In this document: piece by piece, positions 13,380-25,034 of the stretch | Position numbering within the stretch: the first letter of the stretch is position 1 | How the letters are laid out: every line of letters begins with the position of its first letter | DNA from: Numida meleagris | Taxonomy: Eukaryota > Chordata > Aves > Galliformes > Numididae | NCBI RefSeq assembly: GCF_002078875.1 | Contig: NC_034415.1 | Span: 15,607,778-15,671,777, forward strand | Direction: 5' to 3' | Length of the DNA stretch: 64,000 bases | Program-made: the position numbers and the translations under genes | Notes under the pieces: model-generated | What the model was told of the DNA's origin: nothing | The model's input: the letters and a program-made list of their open reading frames with translations, nothing else | Databases searched by the model: none

Positions 13380-14384
13380 TACTTGAATTGTAGGTGGTCA
13401 CACAAAGTAAACAGAATTCCTTCTACTCCCTCCACATCTGCCATGCGTTATCTGGCACTCACCTCTGACCCTGATATTCATCATAAGAATAGGAATTGCA
13501 TCCTATTCAGCTGGGTGCATGCTCTTTAACTCCAGTGATCACTAGCTGTTGGAATAGCATGTGCCAGGAGCAGAAACTGCTGAGACAGCATGAGGGTGTT
13601 CAAACTGGACTGTTTCACTTTCTTGTACACTTGGATAATTAAACAGATCTCTAGAAATAAGCAGGTCAGTGCATTATTTTGAGGGACAGACTTCAGTATA
13701 GTTTAGGATTATGCTTTTGTGTAGTGAAACAAGCTTGATACTGACTCTTACTGAGAAGGATTTTTGAAAACAAAGTAGTTTTCCTCCCTAACTGCTGTAT
13801 CAAATGACATTATGCATCGTGTATAGAGAAAAAGTATCCTTTTGTATGGAAGCAGTAAATTTGAAAGTATGTTTGTGTTGCAAACAGCCATCAGTGATTC
13901 TCTTCCTTTGGTGTAACATCACTGTCCTTCATGACCTACTGGTATCATTCAAGGAACTAAGTAATTTTTGTTGAGAGTCAGACTTTTAAATTCTGACCCT
14001 AAATGTGAGGATTCATATGTTGGGATGTATACTGATCTGGTCTCCGTGACCCTGCTAAATGGAACCCATCTGATATTTTCTTTTCTCACGAGGGTGAGCA
14101 GAATTACTTTTTTGACATCTTTGTGGAGGAAATAAAACTGCCAATTTGCTTGCCAAGGGTAGATCAGTTAAAACCTCGTCACGTTCTCAGTTCAAACTAG
14201 AATCATCCCTGTTACTCTAGAATTTCTGCTACTTTCATTTCTTCTTCATGGCAGAGGTCTGAGGGAGGAATCTTCTGCCGATCCACTAATCTCTTCAATA
14301 GAATTATGACCATAGTCATGCACTTCTCTCAGCTAACGCGGCTCTGACCTGTAGGATAAATTGCAAAAAATAAGAAACAAGCAA

Positions 14385-14405
14385 AACAACAACAACAACA
14401 ACAAA
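14385..14405. repeat. AAC trinucleotide repeat
   Basis: About seven tandem AAC units in an A-rich setting. Confidence 0.85.
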
Positions 14406-17088
14406 GCACACGGACCTTTAGCTGCCAGGTTTATCTCCACCCTCTCCAAATCATTTTCATTTTCAGAAAATAGATTTGGGAGCCAGCAGTGTTGTGAGAT
14501 CGATGTTTCTGCTTCGTTTTGCTGCTACAAGCTGCATGAATGCCTACAGACAGACAAAGCCAAGGTCTCCTTCTACCCACACGGTTGCCACCTCTGTGAA
14601 AAGATGGAGTTACCCCAGCAAAAGCTGTTCTTGCAGTGGCACTTCTACCCAGAGGGGCGTTGTGTGGATTGGAAGCATTTATCAGCACTCAGAGATACAT
14701 AGCAATTGGTTCTGTTTCATCACTTTCCGAGTTTGTTTCTTTAAGTATGTCTTTATATTCAGCAAAATTAACAAGGGATGAAATAGGTGCTGAGGATATT
14801 AATTATGTAACTCTGTGAGCAAAGACATACCATGTAATAGACAATGAACGAAAATGATAGAGAGCTTATGCAAAGAAAATAGATCTCATGTTAGGTTTTT
14901 GATTAAGTTCCTCATTTTTGCTTTCTTCTTTACACTTGCTTAAGTTTGCACATATACATTGAAATACATTCACATTAGTTGTTCATTTTTACCAGAAGAT
15001 TAAAATATGGGAGGCAGGATTCTTATCCAGGAAATCATCTGTTTGAAAAAGACTGCAAAGTGAAATGAAAAGGGTCGTACGAACTTTAGTGGTATCTGAG
15101 TGGTCTCAGTTTGCATATTGTTAAAAATCATGCAGTGTCCTTTGGTGCCCTTTTCATCTTGTTTATTTTAATGAAGAAGACCAGTTAGTTTGAAAGGTAG
15201 TTTTCAATATGAGAATTGTCTTCTGATCACCATGTCACTTCACAATTCCTTATATATCAGGAACACTTGAAAGTACATGCACATGTTTGTGGAGTTTTTT
15301 TTTCCTCCTGAGGGGTCCAATTATTTATGCTAGAATTATTCTTATTGTGAGTTATTTTTATAATTGAATCAAAACTGTGTAGGCTCATACAGCCTCAAGT
15401 TACCTCTGTGATCTAAAAAATTCTCAAAAATGACCAAATAGAATAACTTTGTCACTTGTTTGTCATACCAGTTTTGACAATGGGTCACTCCATTGAGGTC
15501 TAAAATGATCTTTAGCCACATTTTATGAAGGCAGAACTGTAATCCAATAACAATTTTCTGGCTAAGTGCTTCTCAGTTGCCACTGGGGACTAACCGCATC
15601 ACTGTTGCTGCTCTTAAAATGAGCTTAAGCTAAAAGGACACAAATTTCATATTTCTTTCCTTATTTTCTTGAGAGTAATCTAAGGAAATAATATTTTAAA
15701 TAATTGCATTCTGGTTCCTGAGGGACATCAACATAATTGCATTGAGGATACCTTTATTTTTTTATGCATTTATTTATTAAAAAAGAAGTACATTCCATCT
15801 GTAAACGGAATGATTGGTCCAGTGGCACAAAACAATAATGCAATGAAGCCTCTAGTTCATTAAATTGGAATATGGGGATTGAATTACTAATTTATGTTGG
15901 TTTTAATTTCGTGGTATAAATTATAGGACTCTAACATGTAAGGGAAAAGTGGTCCCCATGACATGGACTACCTACAGTTCAGCCAGGAAGATTTATATAA
16001 GGCTCAGGAGAGATGAGGGAAGGAGAGGTAATGAAGACTGAGACTGACATAGTTCATCTGGAGTGTGTTGGCAGGCACATCACCGAAGGAACAACTCAAA
16101 CAATAAATAAATGATATTTATTTAAACTGAGAATACTCTGGAGGGGTTACTTGTAAATATGGATAGTCTGAAATACTGGTTTCTGAATCTCTGCAACCCA
16201 AAGGTCAGGTAACAATGAAATGAAGAGAGAGATACTTCATTAACCTTAAGTAATTTCTGGTACACTCCTATTTTATCTTTCCTGCTGTGCACCCTAGTGT
16301 TTTATTCAGTGTAATCTGGTATTCAAAACTTTTTTGTGAATTTCAGTCTGCTATTAAGTTCTCCCTATTTAAATCATTTTAGCTTGATTTCTGTGTTTAA
16401 AAGTCTGTGGAGCTGCTTGTAGAAAGAAGTATAAAACCCATATAAGAGAGTATGGTCCCTTCTGAATTATTGTGTTGACTGGATTCTTATTACTGGGAGC
16501 TAGTCCTGTGGTTTCAGAGATGAAATCCTAACTGGTTCTTATTTTCACCTTTGCGACCATATGTGAGAATGGTTTGTACCTCAGTGTCACAGTTTTTTCA
16601 AAAACTGTTTCGTTACTTCGTTTCCTTCTTGTCTAATAGCAAAATTTTCATGAAGGTTGTCCTCAGATTTTCTGGAAAAATATTAGTTAATCTTTCCCTT
16701 TCTTGCAGTAATTATCAATTTCCCGTAAACTACCTATACGACAGTTAGTCGTGACTGCTCAGGAATTGGCCATTGTTTTAATAAGTCTGAAACCACACCG
16801 CTGCTTTGAGCTTAACATTCCCACCCACCCCTTCATTCCAAACTTCTCCCTGTCTTCTGTGTGCTTGCATTTGGAAACCAATCTAATAAGCATAGTAGAG
16901 AACTTTAGTTTCATCTTTATTCTGTGCCACATCTCATCTTTACAGGATTTTTAAGAAGCCACCACATTGAGTAAGTAGTTCAGTATGAGATACCTTTGCT
17001 TCACAGTCTTTCTCAGGTGAAAGATGCAGTTATGTTAAGGACATTTCCTACTAGAAATGTTGTCTTTCTCTGTAGAAAAATAAATAAA

Positions 17089-17093
17089 TCAGT
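17089..17093. repeat. Target-site duplication, left copy (TCAGT)
   Basis: TCAGT lies directly before the TGTAAGGG end of the 357-bp element and is repeated directly after its ...CAGAACA end. Five base pairs is a usual target-duplication length for several endogenous retrovirus classes. Confidence 0.6.
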
Positions 17094-17152
17094 TGTAAGG
17101 GAACCATTAGGTCATGGCTTGAACTGGTGATTGGGCACCTGGTTGAAGTGGT

Positions 17153-17262
17153 GTGGCTGGCCCAGGGAGCACAGGCAAATTGTTTGCACCTGTGCTGCCC
17201 ATGTGACCAGAAGGGGTGGACTCAGGGTGGAGGCACCCTGGGCTCATATAAGGGCCAGCCAC
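17153..17262. repeat. Nested inverted repeats forming a possible three-way junction
   Basis: The outer arms GTGGCTGGCCC (17153-17163) and GGGCCAGCCAC (17252-17262) are perfect reverse complements. Between them lie hairpin 1 at 17168-17196 (AGCACAGG with CCTGTGCT, continuing with CAAA/TTTG after a 2-nt bulge) and hairpin 2 at 17223-17240 (CAGGGT with ACCCTG). A competing pairing also exists between GCCCAGGG at 17160-17167 and CCCTGGGC at 17236-17243. This is read directly from the sequence; any function is inference. Confidence 0.7.
17246..17252 (+). promoter_or_regulatory. TATA-like box inside the LTR-like element
   Basis: ATATAAG sits between the inner hairpin at 17223-17240 and the closing arm of the outer inverted repeat at 17252-17262. 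Its place within the element is what would be expected at the end of U3. Activity today is unknown. Confidence 0.4.
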
Positions 17263-17450
17263 TGAAGGAAAAGTATCACTTGCACCTGGGCTGCTGCCTG
17301 TGAGGGAGTGCTATGTAGCTGGAGAGCCTTCACCAGCTGAGAGGGTGCCAGTTTTCTTTCTGTATGTGACTGTTGGCCTACCTGTGAGTACTTTGCTTGC
17401 TATTGCTAAGAACCAGTCAGAAATGATTTTGCTTCTTCCTAGGCAGAACA

Positions 17451-17455
17451 TCAGT
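17451..17455. repeat. Target-site duplication, right copy (TCAGT)
   Basis: Matches the left copy at 17089-17093 exactly and abuts the CA end of the LTR-like element. Confidence 0.6.
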
Positions 17456-18744
17456 TATTTTATTTACTAATATGCTTTGAACCACTGTTAATTCTGGTTC
17501 ACCATATGAAAGATAAGGTTCTTCCGTCTTAAAATTCCCACTTGTTTTAGGGGAAGGGAGGCTTTAGTCTCTTTAGAGTATTAGAAGTGAGCAGCTTGGA
17601 GTTAGAAGCTATGGGTTGTAAGGCAGGTCAGCAAGATGTGAGGCACTCTTGAGCGCTGGTTTTCTGCTTAAAGCAGGGTGAGATTGAATCAGGTTGTTCA
17701 GGTCTGATGCTGTCAAGTATTGAACATCTCCAGGGTCAGGTACTTGCACAATTTCTCTGGGATGTGTGTTAGTGTTTTATTATCTGTGCTTAAGAGTATT
17801 TAATTTTGATATCCGTTGTTGCAACTTGCTGACCATTATGTCTCAAGCGGTCATTTGTGCACCTTTGAGAAGAATTACTCTTACAGAGCTTCATAACTTT
17901 CAAGAAATACTATTCTGTCTTTGGTAGTTTCTTGAACTTTTTTTTAGTGTTTTAATGAACTTCTTCTAATGTTGACGTAACAGAGGTAAGCAGACTTCTA
18001 TACATGTGTGTAAGAATCATTTTTTTTTTTTTTTATTTCAGTGTCTGCAATGTGGGCATATTTGGGCTCTGTAAGATATGTATTTTTAATTTGATAATCA
18101 CAATTTCAAAAGCTGCTTTATGATGGTTAGTCATTTTCCTTGGCAGGTCGTACCTTCTGCTGCAAAAACTCATCGTACTTTGAGTACATAATCTTATCAA
18201 AGCTGCATGTGCTTTCCTTGAGACAGTGGTTGAACACCATAAACCTTGATTGTTTTCGTGGGCTCAGAGCAGCACAGGGGTCCTGAGCTCTAGTTTAAGC
18301 TGATTGTCTGTAATGTAACTGAAGCTTATCTTTCTATACCTTATTGACTCTGAGTATATGTATTTGTATATTATGAAAACTGTAAATGGAAGAAATGTGC
18401 CTATTATCAAACACGAACCAGATTTTTATAGTGATAAGACATTCATTTTTTCATTCTAAATCTGGCCTTGTTACCCCTTCCTCCTGCTAGGGGGATCATA
18501 CTAGAGGGTATTTGACTGGAAAAAATAAGTTTTATTACTAAGTCTATTTTGTTTCTTGTGTGTTTTTTTTTATTTCGGTGTTCTTGTAGAAGATAATTGA
18601 GACACAAAGTACTTGCAACAGTGGTAAGTCACACAACTGATTACATATGAAAGAACTTGAAGAAATATTGAATTTACTGATGTGAAATCAATAACTGGAG
18701 ATCAAGAAAACAAAATCTGAGTAATACTTTTGAGTTAATAGTAA
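17456..18744. other. Unique non-coding sequence, no gene seen
   Basis: No coding frame of note. A T15 tract at 18020-18034 is followed by an acceptor-like TTTCAG and, 29 bases later, a GTAAGA donor-like site, but with no other support. TATA-type A/T runs are common here. Confidence 0.55.
18020..18034. repeat. T15 homopolymer
   Basis: Fifteen consecutive T residues. Confidence 0.8.
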
Positions 18745-18992
18745 TAGAAGTGGCCTCAAGTTGCACTGGGGAGCTATAGATTGTATACTAGGAGTAATTT
18801 CTTCACAGAAAGGATGGTTAGGCAATGGAATGGGCAGTCCAAGGAAGTGGTAGAGTTGATGTCCTTGGAGGTAATGAAGAGCCATATGAGTTGAGGCTCT
18901 TTCAGACATGGTTTAATGATGGACTTGGTAGTGTAAGGTGATGGTTGGACTTAAGATCATCAAGTCTCTTTTTCAACCTATGTAATTCTGTG
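18745..18992 (+). mobile_element. Old CR1 LINE fragment (3' end)
   Basis: About 248 bp matching the last part of CR1 ORF2 and its 3' UTR. It lines up by eye with 38740-38983 of the larger copy: TGGCCTCAAGTTGCAC, then the TTCTTCACAGAAAGG block, the GGCAATGGAA block, the GTGATGGTTGGACTT-type 3' UTR, TTTTCAACCTA, and ATTCTGTG at 18985-18992. The reading frame is broken by many changes, so nothing is encoded. It is severely 5' truncated, as is typical of CR1, and clearly older than the copy at 37 kb because more positions have changed. The terminal octamer is present once. Confidence 0.9.
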
Positions 18993-21684
18993 CTTTTAAA
19001 ATGGCAGATACAGCTATGCAGCGTGTACTCAAACACTGTAAATTCATCTAATGCTGATGACCAGTTCCAAGGTAGAAAACAGTATTAGAGAAATAAGTTG
19101 TTTTTCCGTGTAACCTGTCATGAATCTTTTCATCAAAACACAGGGACTTAAGATTTGTAAGTAACAGCCTTGCACGCCGGATAGATTTCTACCTGTTGTT
19201 TCCTCGGTTCTTGGGTGTGAATTCCCTTTTGTGATTGCATACATCCTTGTCTTCTCCAGTCAGTTGTCTCTTGCTGTGGACAAGTGTAAAAGGTGTTCCC
19301 CTCTGTTTTCAGTATAAATAAGGGAGTGGATTTATTCTTGTTTGAAGGAGAATGTTTCTCTAACTTGGGGGTAATGAGATGAGTTGCTTGAAAAGACATA
19401 GCTTGCATTTCTTTTTTTTTTTTTTTGTATAATGAATGATGTTTTATGAAGTAATTTATTTAACTATGTATTGCAGAGGTGTGCAGAAGAGTACAGAAGA
19501 AATAAGTAGCTGTTCATATTAGAAGTTAATGCGAAGCAAAAGTTTGTTGATAAATATGGCTTGAGATTTTCCTCTAACCCTCACTTATTCTTGCTGGAAA
19601 TATATTAATAGGTTAAGAATATCTTACCTTCAGAATAAACTCCCAAAAATTTGTGCTGGACCCTGTGCTACAAGGGACTTTCACTAACATCAGTCAGATG
19701 CAGTCCACCTGGGAGGACACTATTACTAGCTTCTTGTAGTTATGTATATTAATCCTCTCATGAGTGTTACATAGCAAACTGCAGCTTCCCTTATCTTTTG
19801 CCTCTCCTCACATCATCCTTCTTGTCCAACCAATTTCTGACTCTCTCCACTGCTCCTTTGAAGTGGGTTTATTCTTTTCAGCTCCAGCCCAGGCTTTTCT
19901 GCATATGCATCTACCAGCTGCATTCCATAGGCCTATGTTTCAGATGTATTCCCCCTTACATGCATCTGGAAGAGGGAAATAGCATCTGCATGATAACAAG
20001 GAGTTCCCTGTGGGTAGGAACTATTGTAAGGAATTGTAGCAAGAAGCAAAATAAGCTATTTTAAGTTGTTGGTTTTTTTACTTTGCCCTGAAATCTAGGA
20101 ATTCTAAGCATACATTTAAGACATTAGCTACTTCTTGTCTGAGGTATTGTGCTCAGTATTTTGTTATAGTACTGTGGACAAGCTGTGAAGGGGCCCAGCA
20201 CTGTTGATTCATGGTTTTGCAACCATGTACATGGATTCTCTGCCTTCTGATGTATTTTGCTTAGGGGTCATTTTTCTTTTACAGTGATCCTTTTTCAGTT
20301 CTGGTGGATGAGGTTTAGGATGAGAGACTGTTCTTCTTTCCCGTAGAAGAGATCTGCTCTGCACACTTGGTTTTCATAAAGTCTGGATTTAGAAGGGAAA
20401 CGGGGACAATTACTCTAGGCAGATGTTGGAGGAGTTACAGTTCCAGTTTTATCTTCATTCCCATATAAACCCTTCCAATATAAAGTTGTTCAACCAAAAA
20501 GTAGCCATTATACTGCTAATATTTAAAATACATTGGACAAATGGCTGTAAAACAGCCCATAACAGTTTTCTAGTTCTGTCTCACTCGCATATTAAAATCA
20601 TCTTTGGTAGTCTCAGTGTCATAGTTGTGAAGGGTAGCCTGATTGTGTTATCTCTATTAAATGCCACTAATTTAAACTAAGTGGCAGTAGGCTTTTTGCT
20701 ACTCATCGGGCAGTTTACTAATTCAGAAAACTCCTCAGTCATCAAAGGCTCCTTCTTTGGTTGTACCACAATCATTGTGACAGTTCCAGGTAGGAGTATT
20801 TGGCAGAAATAGCTCAAGGGTTCATTCTTTCCAGAGTATTTACTTTACCTGACTTATCTTTCCTGGCTGCCACAGTGATTAGTCATCTGTAGATTATTTA
20901 AGAGAAGCTGAGGTATATTATTCTTTCCATATACAAAACAGCTAGGGGGTATGTAATGAAAACAAATAAAAAAGATCTTCAGCACTGAAGACAACCTGCT
21001 AGTAAAGAAAGTGCTTGCTCTAAGTAGAACTGTGTATGTATGTGTGCTCTAGGTAGGTCAGAGAATACTGACTGCCTTCAAGATTACCTGACAATTTTCA
21101 CTTAAACTACTGTAGTGATATCCCTCTAACATATATACATATGAATCTTAGTAGATTTTAATTGTTAGGGCTGAAATTTTTCTTGAATTGTATCTTTTCT
21201 ATGTTATTGGAGATGTCTTAATCTGCTGTCAAAACATTACCTGTCCTTGAAGTACTAGTTCCTCTTGACAAAGGTTATATTGTTTGGTCTTTTTCCATGA
21301 GCTCAAATGTCAGAGGTCTGTACAGTGACTCTGAATATTACCAGTGATGCTAGCGAGCCATGGACTCATCTGTGTGATTCTGTGCTATGGCATTTGTAGA
21401 GAGCTAGATAAATCTGAATTCTTAAAAACTTGATAATCTACAAATATGAAAGATACTACTGAGATTGCAAATTGAGATTTAAAATCAGGGTGAAATCCAC
21501 TGGATAAAGGGTTCAATAAGCAGTTCAAATATTTTGAAATATTTCAACAATTTTTTCCTTTTCTCTTCAATGTGTGCCTTCAGGCTCTTTTTATTGCATG
21601 CTTTTCAAAACTTGCTCCAGAGACAGAATTATTAATTTCTTCCTAGGTTTTAATACAGTACTCAACACTACAGTCCTTTACAAA
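18993..21684. other. Unique non-coding sequence, no gene seen
   Basis: Frames of at most 88 codons, several overlapping around 19.8-20.1 kb, with no recognisable domain. A T15 run lies at 19412-19426 and a small perfect hairpin CACAAT-C-ATTGTG near 20767-20779. No repeat family end was seen. Confidence 0.55.
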
Positions 21685-21790
21685 CCATTAATGAAGTTAT
21701 TTTCATAACACCCTGGTGAAATGAGGAGGAATTGTTGTCCTCATTTGACAGATGGAGGTTGGGACCCAACGCTTCAAGGTTGAAAGTACC
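21685..21790 (+). repeat. Possible ancient L3/MIR-like fragment
   Basis: The sequence around ACCCTGGTGAAATGAGGAGG, followed by CCTCATTTGACAGATGGAGG, resembles the part of old mammal/amniote L3 and MIR repeats that carries the 'ATTTTACAGATGGGGAAACTGAGGC' type block (family pattern from memory). The match fades after about 21760. It lies upstream of another L3/MIR-like tail at 22870, but the two are too far apart to be one uninterrupted copy. Confidence 0.35.
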
Positions 21791-21849
21791 TACTAATTTG
21801 GGAACCTAGTCTGAGATATCCTGCTTCAGCCTCTTTCAGAACATCAGGC

Positions 21850-21915
21850 AGTGTGCTGAATGCACAGCTCCCTTTCACTTCAGCTGCCTTTGTGGGTAAT
21901 CAGCATGTGGAGCAA
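21850..21915. repeat. Possible ancient palindromic repeat fragment
   Basis: GTGTGCTGAATGCACAGCTC, then a CACTTCAGCTGCC core and TGTGGGTAATCAGCA, follow the order of another palindromic amniote repeat that I recall, with GTGCTCAGCACC ends and a CATTGACTTCAATGG core. The TGCTGA and TCAGCA ends are mutually inverted. It is diverged, and the assignment is an inference from pattern. Confidence 0.35.
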
Positions 21916-22869
21916 GGCAGAGCTCAGGCTTCCAGCTGGGTGCTGAAGTGCTTGAGGAATGCACAACTATGTGTGAAAAGGTTGGTTTTAAGAATCTTAT
22001 CCCATATCTCATAGTCCCTCCCATGATAACAGTGTAGTCTCTAAACCCTTCAAGGAAACTTTTGGACTACCTTAAATAGGAAACCTTTTCTTTCTTTCTC
22101 CCTGCATTCCTCAGTTGCTACATAGCTCTGAACCTTGGCAATGCACAGAGTGGTTCTCTTCATCAGGTAGTATCCTCCTGACCTGCATGGGTACATTCCA
22201 GAGTCATGTCCATGCCATGTACTGAATCAATTATGGCCTTGTGGAAAACTCAGTTTGTGACTCTGTAACTAAGTCTGTATGGTGCTGTGTTCCCTAAATG
22301 CCAAACACTTGTTCTGACTTTGATGTCAAACAACCGAAGCCTGAGGTGTATCAGTGGAGATAACTGCTGAGTACTAATGAGATGGCAAGCATAAAATAAA
22401 ATGGCTCTGCATTGGTTCTGTAGGGAGATCTAACTTGAGATGCGAAGACTTACTGCTTACTGTACTGATTTCCTCTCATTCCCTGTCTCTTATCCCTTGA
22501 TTTACACTTACATCCAAAATATTGTAGGGTGGGGACTACTGTGCGTTTTCTTTTTTTGTATAAAACTTTGTGTAGTGTTGCCTTGATCAAAGAACCTCAT
22601 CTTCTCTGACAGAATGGGTAATATGAACCAAATAGTTCTATATTCTTAAAAAAAAAAAAAGTCTCAACTACTTAATTAAAATACTTGTTATAGAGACTGA
22701 CCTCAGAGCTGGTGATCACTGACAGTTTGCTATGTGTATTGCCCACCTAGAATGTTGTAGGGAGAATTACAATTTGTTCACTAACTTTTGTTTCTCTTAA
22801 GTGAATTTAATGTGTTTTATACTTTTCAATTTACTGAAGTGCTAGTAGTTTATTAAAACAGAACATTAA
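21916..22869. other. Unique non-coding sequence between old repeats
   Basis: No coding frame is supported. A13 lies at 22648-22660. No further repeat boundaries were recognised. Confidence 0.5.
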
Positions 22870-22982
22870 CTTGACCTGTATACCTATGTCACAGGACTGT
22901 TGTGAAGATTATTAATTAGATAATGTTTGCAAAGCATTTTTTATAAGTGAAAAGTGCTATAAAGTGCTAAGTATTATTATTG
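22870..22982 (+). repeat. Ancient L3/MIR-like retroposon 3' tail
   Basis: The order ACAGGACTGTTGTGAAGATT, TTAATTAGATAATGTTTGCAA, AGCATTTT, AAAGTGCTATAAAGTGCTAA, GTATTATTATTG follows the shared 3' region of the very old CR1-related L3 LINEs and their MIR-type SINEs: a 'GTTGTGAGGATTAA' block, a 'TGTAAAGCGCTTTG' block, then a 'GCTATATAAGTGCAAGTATTATTATT' end (consensus from memory). Such copies predate bird origins, and some have been kept as regulatory sequence. Confidence 0.6.
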
Positions 22983-24981
22983 CAGCATGATAGAGATCAC
23001 AAAGCACAAGTGAATTAGCTTTCGGTTTAATCCTTATAAGGCAAAGCATACCAGGGGCAAAATAACATTGCAGTTATTTTTCTTACATCCAGCACTTCAT
23101 TAACTACCACATACGGTTATATAACTCTGTGAGAGTCTAACTTAGTAAAGTTTATAATCGTAGCAGGAAAAGTTCTCACGGGTTTTGTAGCAAGACTTGT
23201 ATGTACAGCCCTTAAGGTCACGCAGAGTTCCTCCAGCTATGCAGCGTTCGTGCCTCCACTTTCATGCAGGGACATCACTTTGGCTTTGGCTCTCTCCAAG
23301 TTAACCCCTCTTTGCAGGAATGATTCTACCTATCTTAAATAATAAATATAGGTCTTCAGTGCATGCAAATTGGCCTAATGCGATCGAATGAATATAGTTA
23401 TCTGTATCTTATCAGAATTTTTCTATGCTTTGTCTCACCAGCTCTTTTCTGCAGACTAAGTCTCTGTTTTTCCTCTGCTTTTCCTGAATATGTGAGAAAG
23501 ATGCACCTGAGTAAATAAACTTGTTTTCTGGCTCAAATCAACTCTTCACAGGTTTTGAGAAAGTTAGTTGGCGCTTTCTTTTCTGTAATTATCACACTGC
23601 ATATCTTGCTGCAGAAGGCCTATTGCTACCACTGTGGTTACTGTTTTTCCTGAGGATGCCATAAAAATAAAGCACTTTCTCAAATCCATTTCTAGTCCTA
23701 CCTGTTCTCTAGCCCATCTTCTGTAGAATGGTCTTGAGACAAAACCTTGAAAAGTAACATTAATTGTGTGGTACAGCTACCTGCTGTTTCTCAAAGCAGA
23801 AGTAAGAAGTAGCATCATCTAAAAGAACAAATGTGCCAGAAATTTGGGAAACTGTCTCTTCATATGTGGAAATTCAAAATGTGCGCTTCTTTTTTTTCAG
23901 TGGAGGGTGGAGATAGAAGCCAACCCCCCCCAAAAAACAACTTACTTGCTTTTTTTTCCCACTCCCCCTTTCCTTCCTCCTGCAGGAGCTGCTAGACAGC
24001 CCCTCTTAAATCGTAGTTGCTGATATGTTACAGAAGTCATCCTCTTCTGACTAAAGCATTTTTCTGTATTTGCTTAAAAAAAAAAAAAGTACTAATGCAT
24101 CATTTCTGTCCCCCCTCCCAAGTTCATATCCAAACTCATGTGGTGAGCTTACTGCATTTCCTTACTCCTGAAATATGCTAAATGTGTGTTAAAATGTCAG
24201 GTGAGTGCTGATGAGTAACCAGTGACCACTAAACACCAGGTGTGTGTTCTAGGAGAATCAGTTCCTGGGTGTCTCTGATTGGTGCCTGTCAGGATCTGAC
24301 TGCAGCTCTTAGAGCAAAGTGGTGAAGCACCTGTGCTGGGAGGCACTTGTTTGTTCACAGAGCTCACAGGACTGTTTCTTCTTATCCGTATTGTCCCATA
24401 GATGTCTTCAACATACTCTGCTTCAGGCAGCTGGCAAGGCAGTAAATGCCATTGGCTCTCAGGAAGGGGGTACTGGGGTTACCTTCAGTAAGGACTGCAT
24501 TTGCATTGGTGGTCAGAAGCTGACTGTGCAGGCGCTTACTGTGTGGTCTAAAACAGATGAAGGCTGCAGAGAACCACAGCCCTTAGATGTGCCCTGGACT
24601 GGAAGCAAGCCGAGGCGTGAGCAGGGTTGCTGAGGCTGACCCATTTGGGGGTGGGGGGGTGGATAAGATGGCCTCCTGTGAAAAGCTGTGAGGGCACAGG
24701 TGGGTTTTTGATTTGAAGTGCAAGCCCCATGCCTCTTTGTGCACTGATACGATCGGTTTGGGGAGGTGGGTGTGAGGGGTGCCAGAATGAAAATCTAGTT
24801 GAACAGGAAAAAGGTTTAGGGATCTACTGATATCTTTCTATTAGTACTTAGGCTTTTTGCAGGAGTACAATTCCTGTGTGGGTGATGCAATGAGGAAAGT
24901 GAGCTTTAACTCAGGAAAGGAAAGAGAAGCTTCACCCTATTCAAATCGGAACCAGCTGATGCCAAAACCCAGCAGGATGGG

Positions 24982-25034
24982 GAGGGGATTATTTGTAGTC
25001 AAACCAGTGAGGGGAGGATTATTTATGGCCAAAC
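24982..25034 (+). repeat. Imperfect two-copy tandem repeat
   Basis: GAGGGGATTATTTGTAGTC with AAAC (24982-25004) is repeated as GAGGGGAGGATTATTTATGG with CCAAAC (25009-25034). It lies inside an open frame of 111 codons, but nothing else suggests coding. It may be a local duplication. Confidence 0.6.

Larger units (their letters stand above)
9100..17088. other. Unique non-coding sequence, some enhancer-like stretches
   Basis: No coding exon could be supported; frames reach 113 codons at most and overlap in several phases near 14.4-14.8 kb. The stretch 9290-9470 is rich in TAAT cores and holds a TGATTGAT site. The 15.7-15.9 kb part is also TAAT-rich. Simple repeats lie at 13356-13379 (C run then CA) and 14385-14405 (AAC). 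A TATATAAGG sequence occurs at about 15993, but no LTR boundaries could be set around it. Confidence 0.5.
17094..17450. mobile_element. Probable solo LTR of an endogenous retrovirus, 357 bp
   Basis: The element starts TGTAAGGG and ends GCAGAACA, so it has the TG...CA (here TGT...ACA) ends of retroviral LTRs, and it is flanked by TCAGT on both sides. It is GC-richer than its surroundings. ATATAAG at 17246-17252, about 150 bp in, suits a U3 promoter TATA box and points to the + strand. No AATAAA lies after it. No gag, pol or env frame and no second LTR lie nearby, which fits deletion of the provirus by recombination between its LTRs. Inverted repeats fill the first half: an 11-bp perfect pair (17153-17163 with 17252-17262) encloses two hairpins. 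The family is not recognised. Alternatives are a TRIM-like element or an unrelated structured repeat with chance ends. Confidence 0.6.

Noticed and set aside
15937..16110. Second LTR candidate: TGTAAGGGAA start and TATATAAGG at about 15993
   Set aside because: The first ten bases match the start of the element at 17094, but similarity stops there, no CA end with a matching duplication (TAACA) was found, and the TATA spacing differs.
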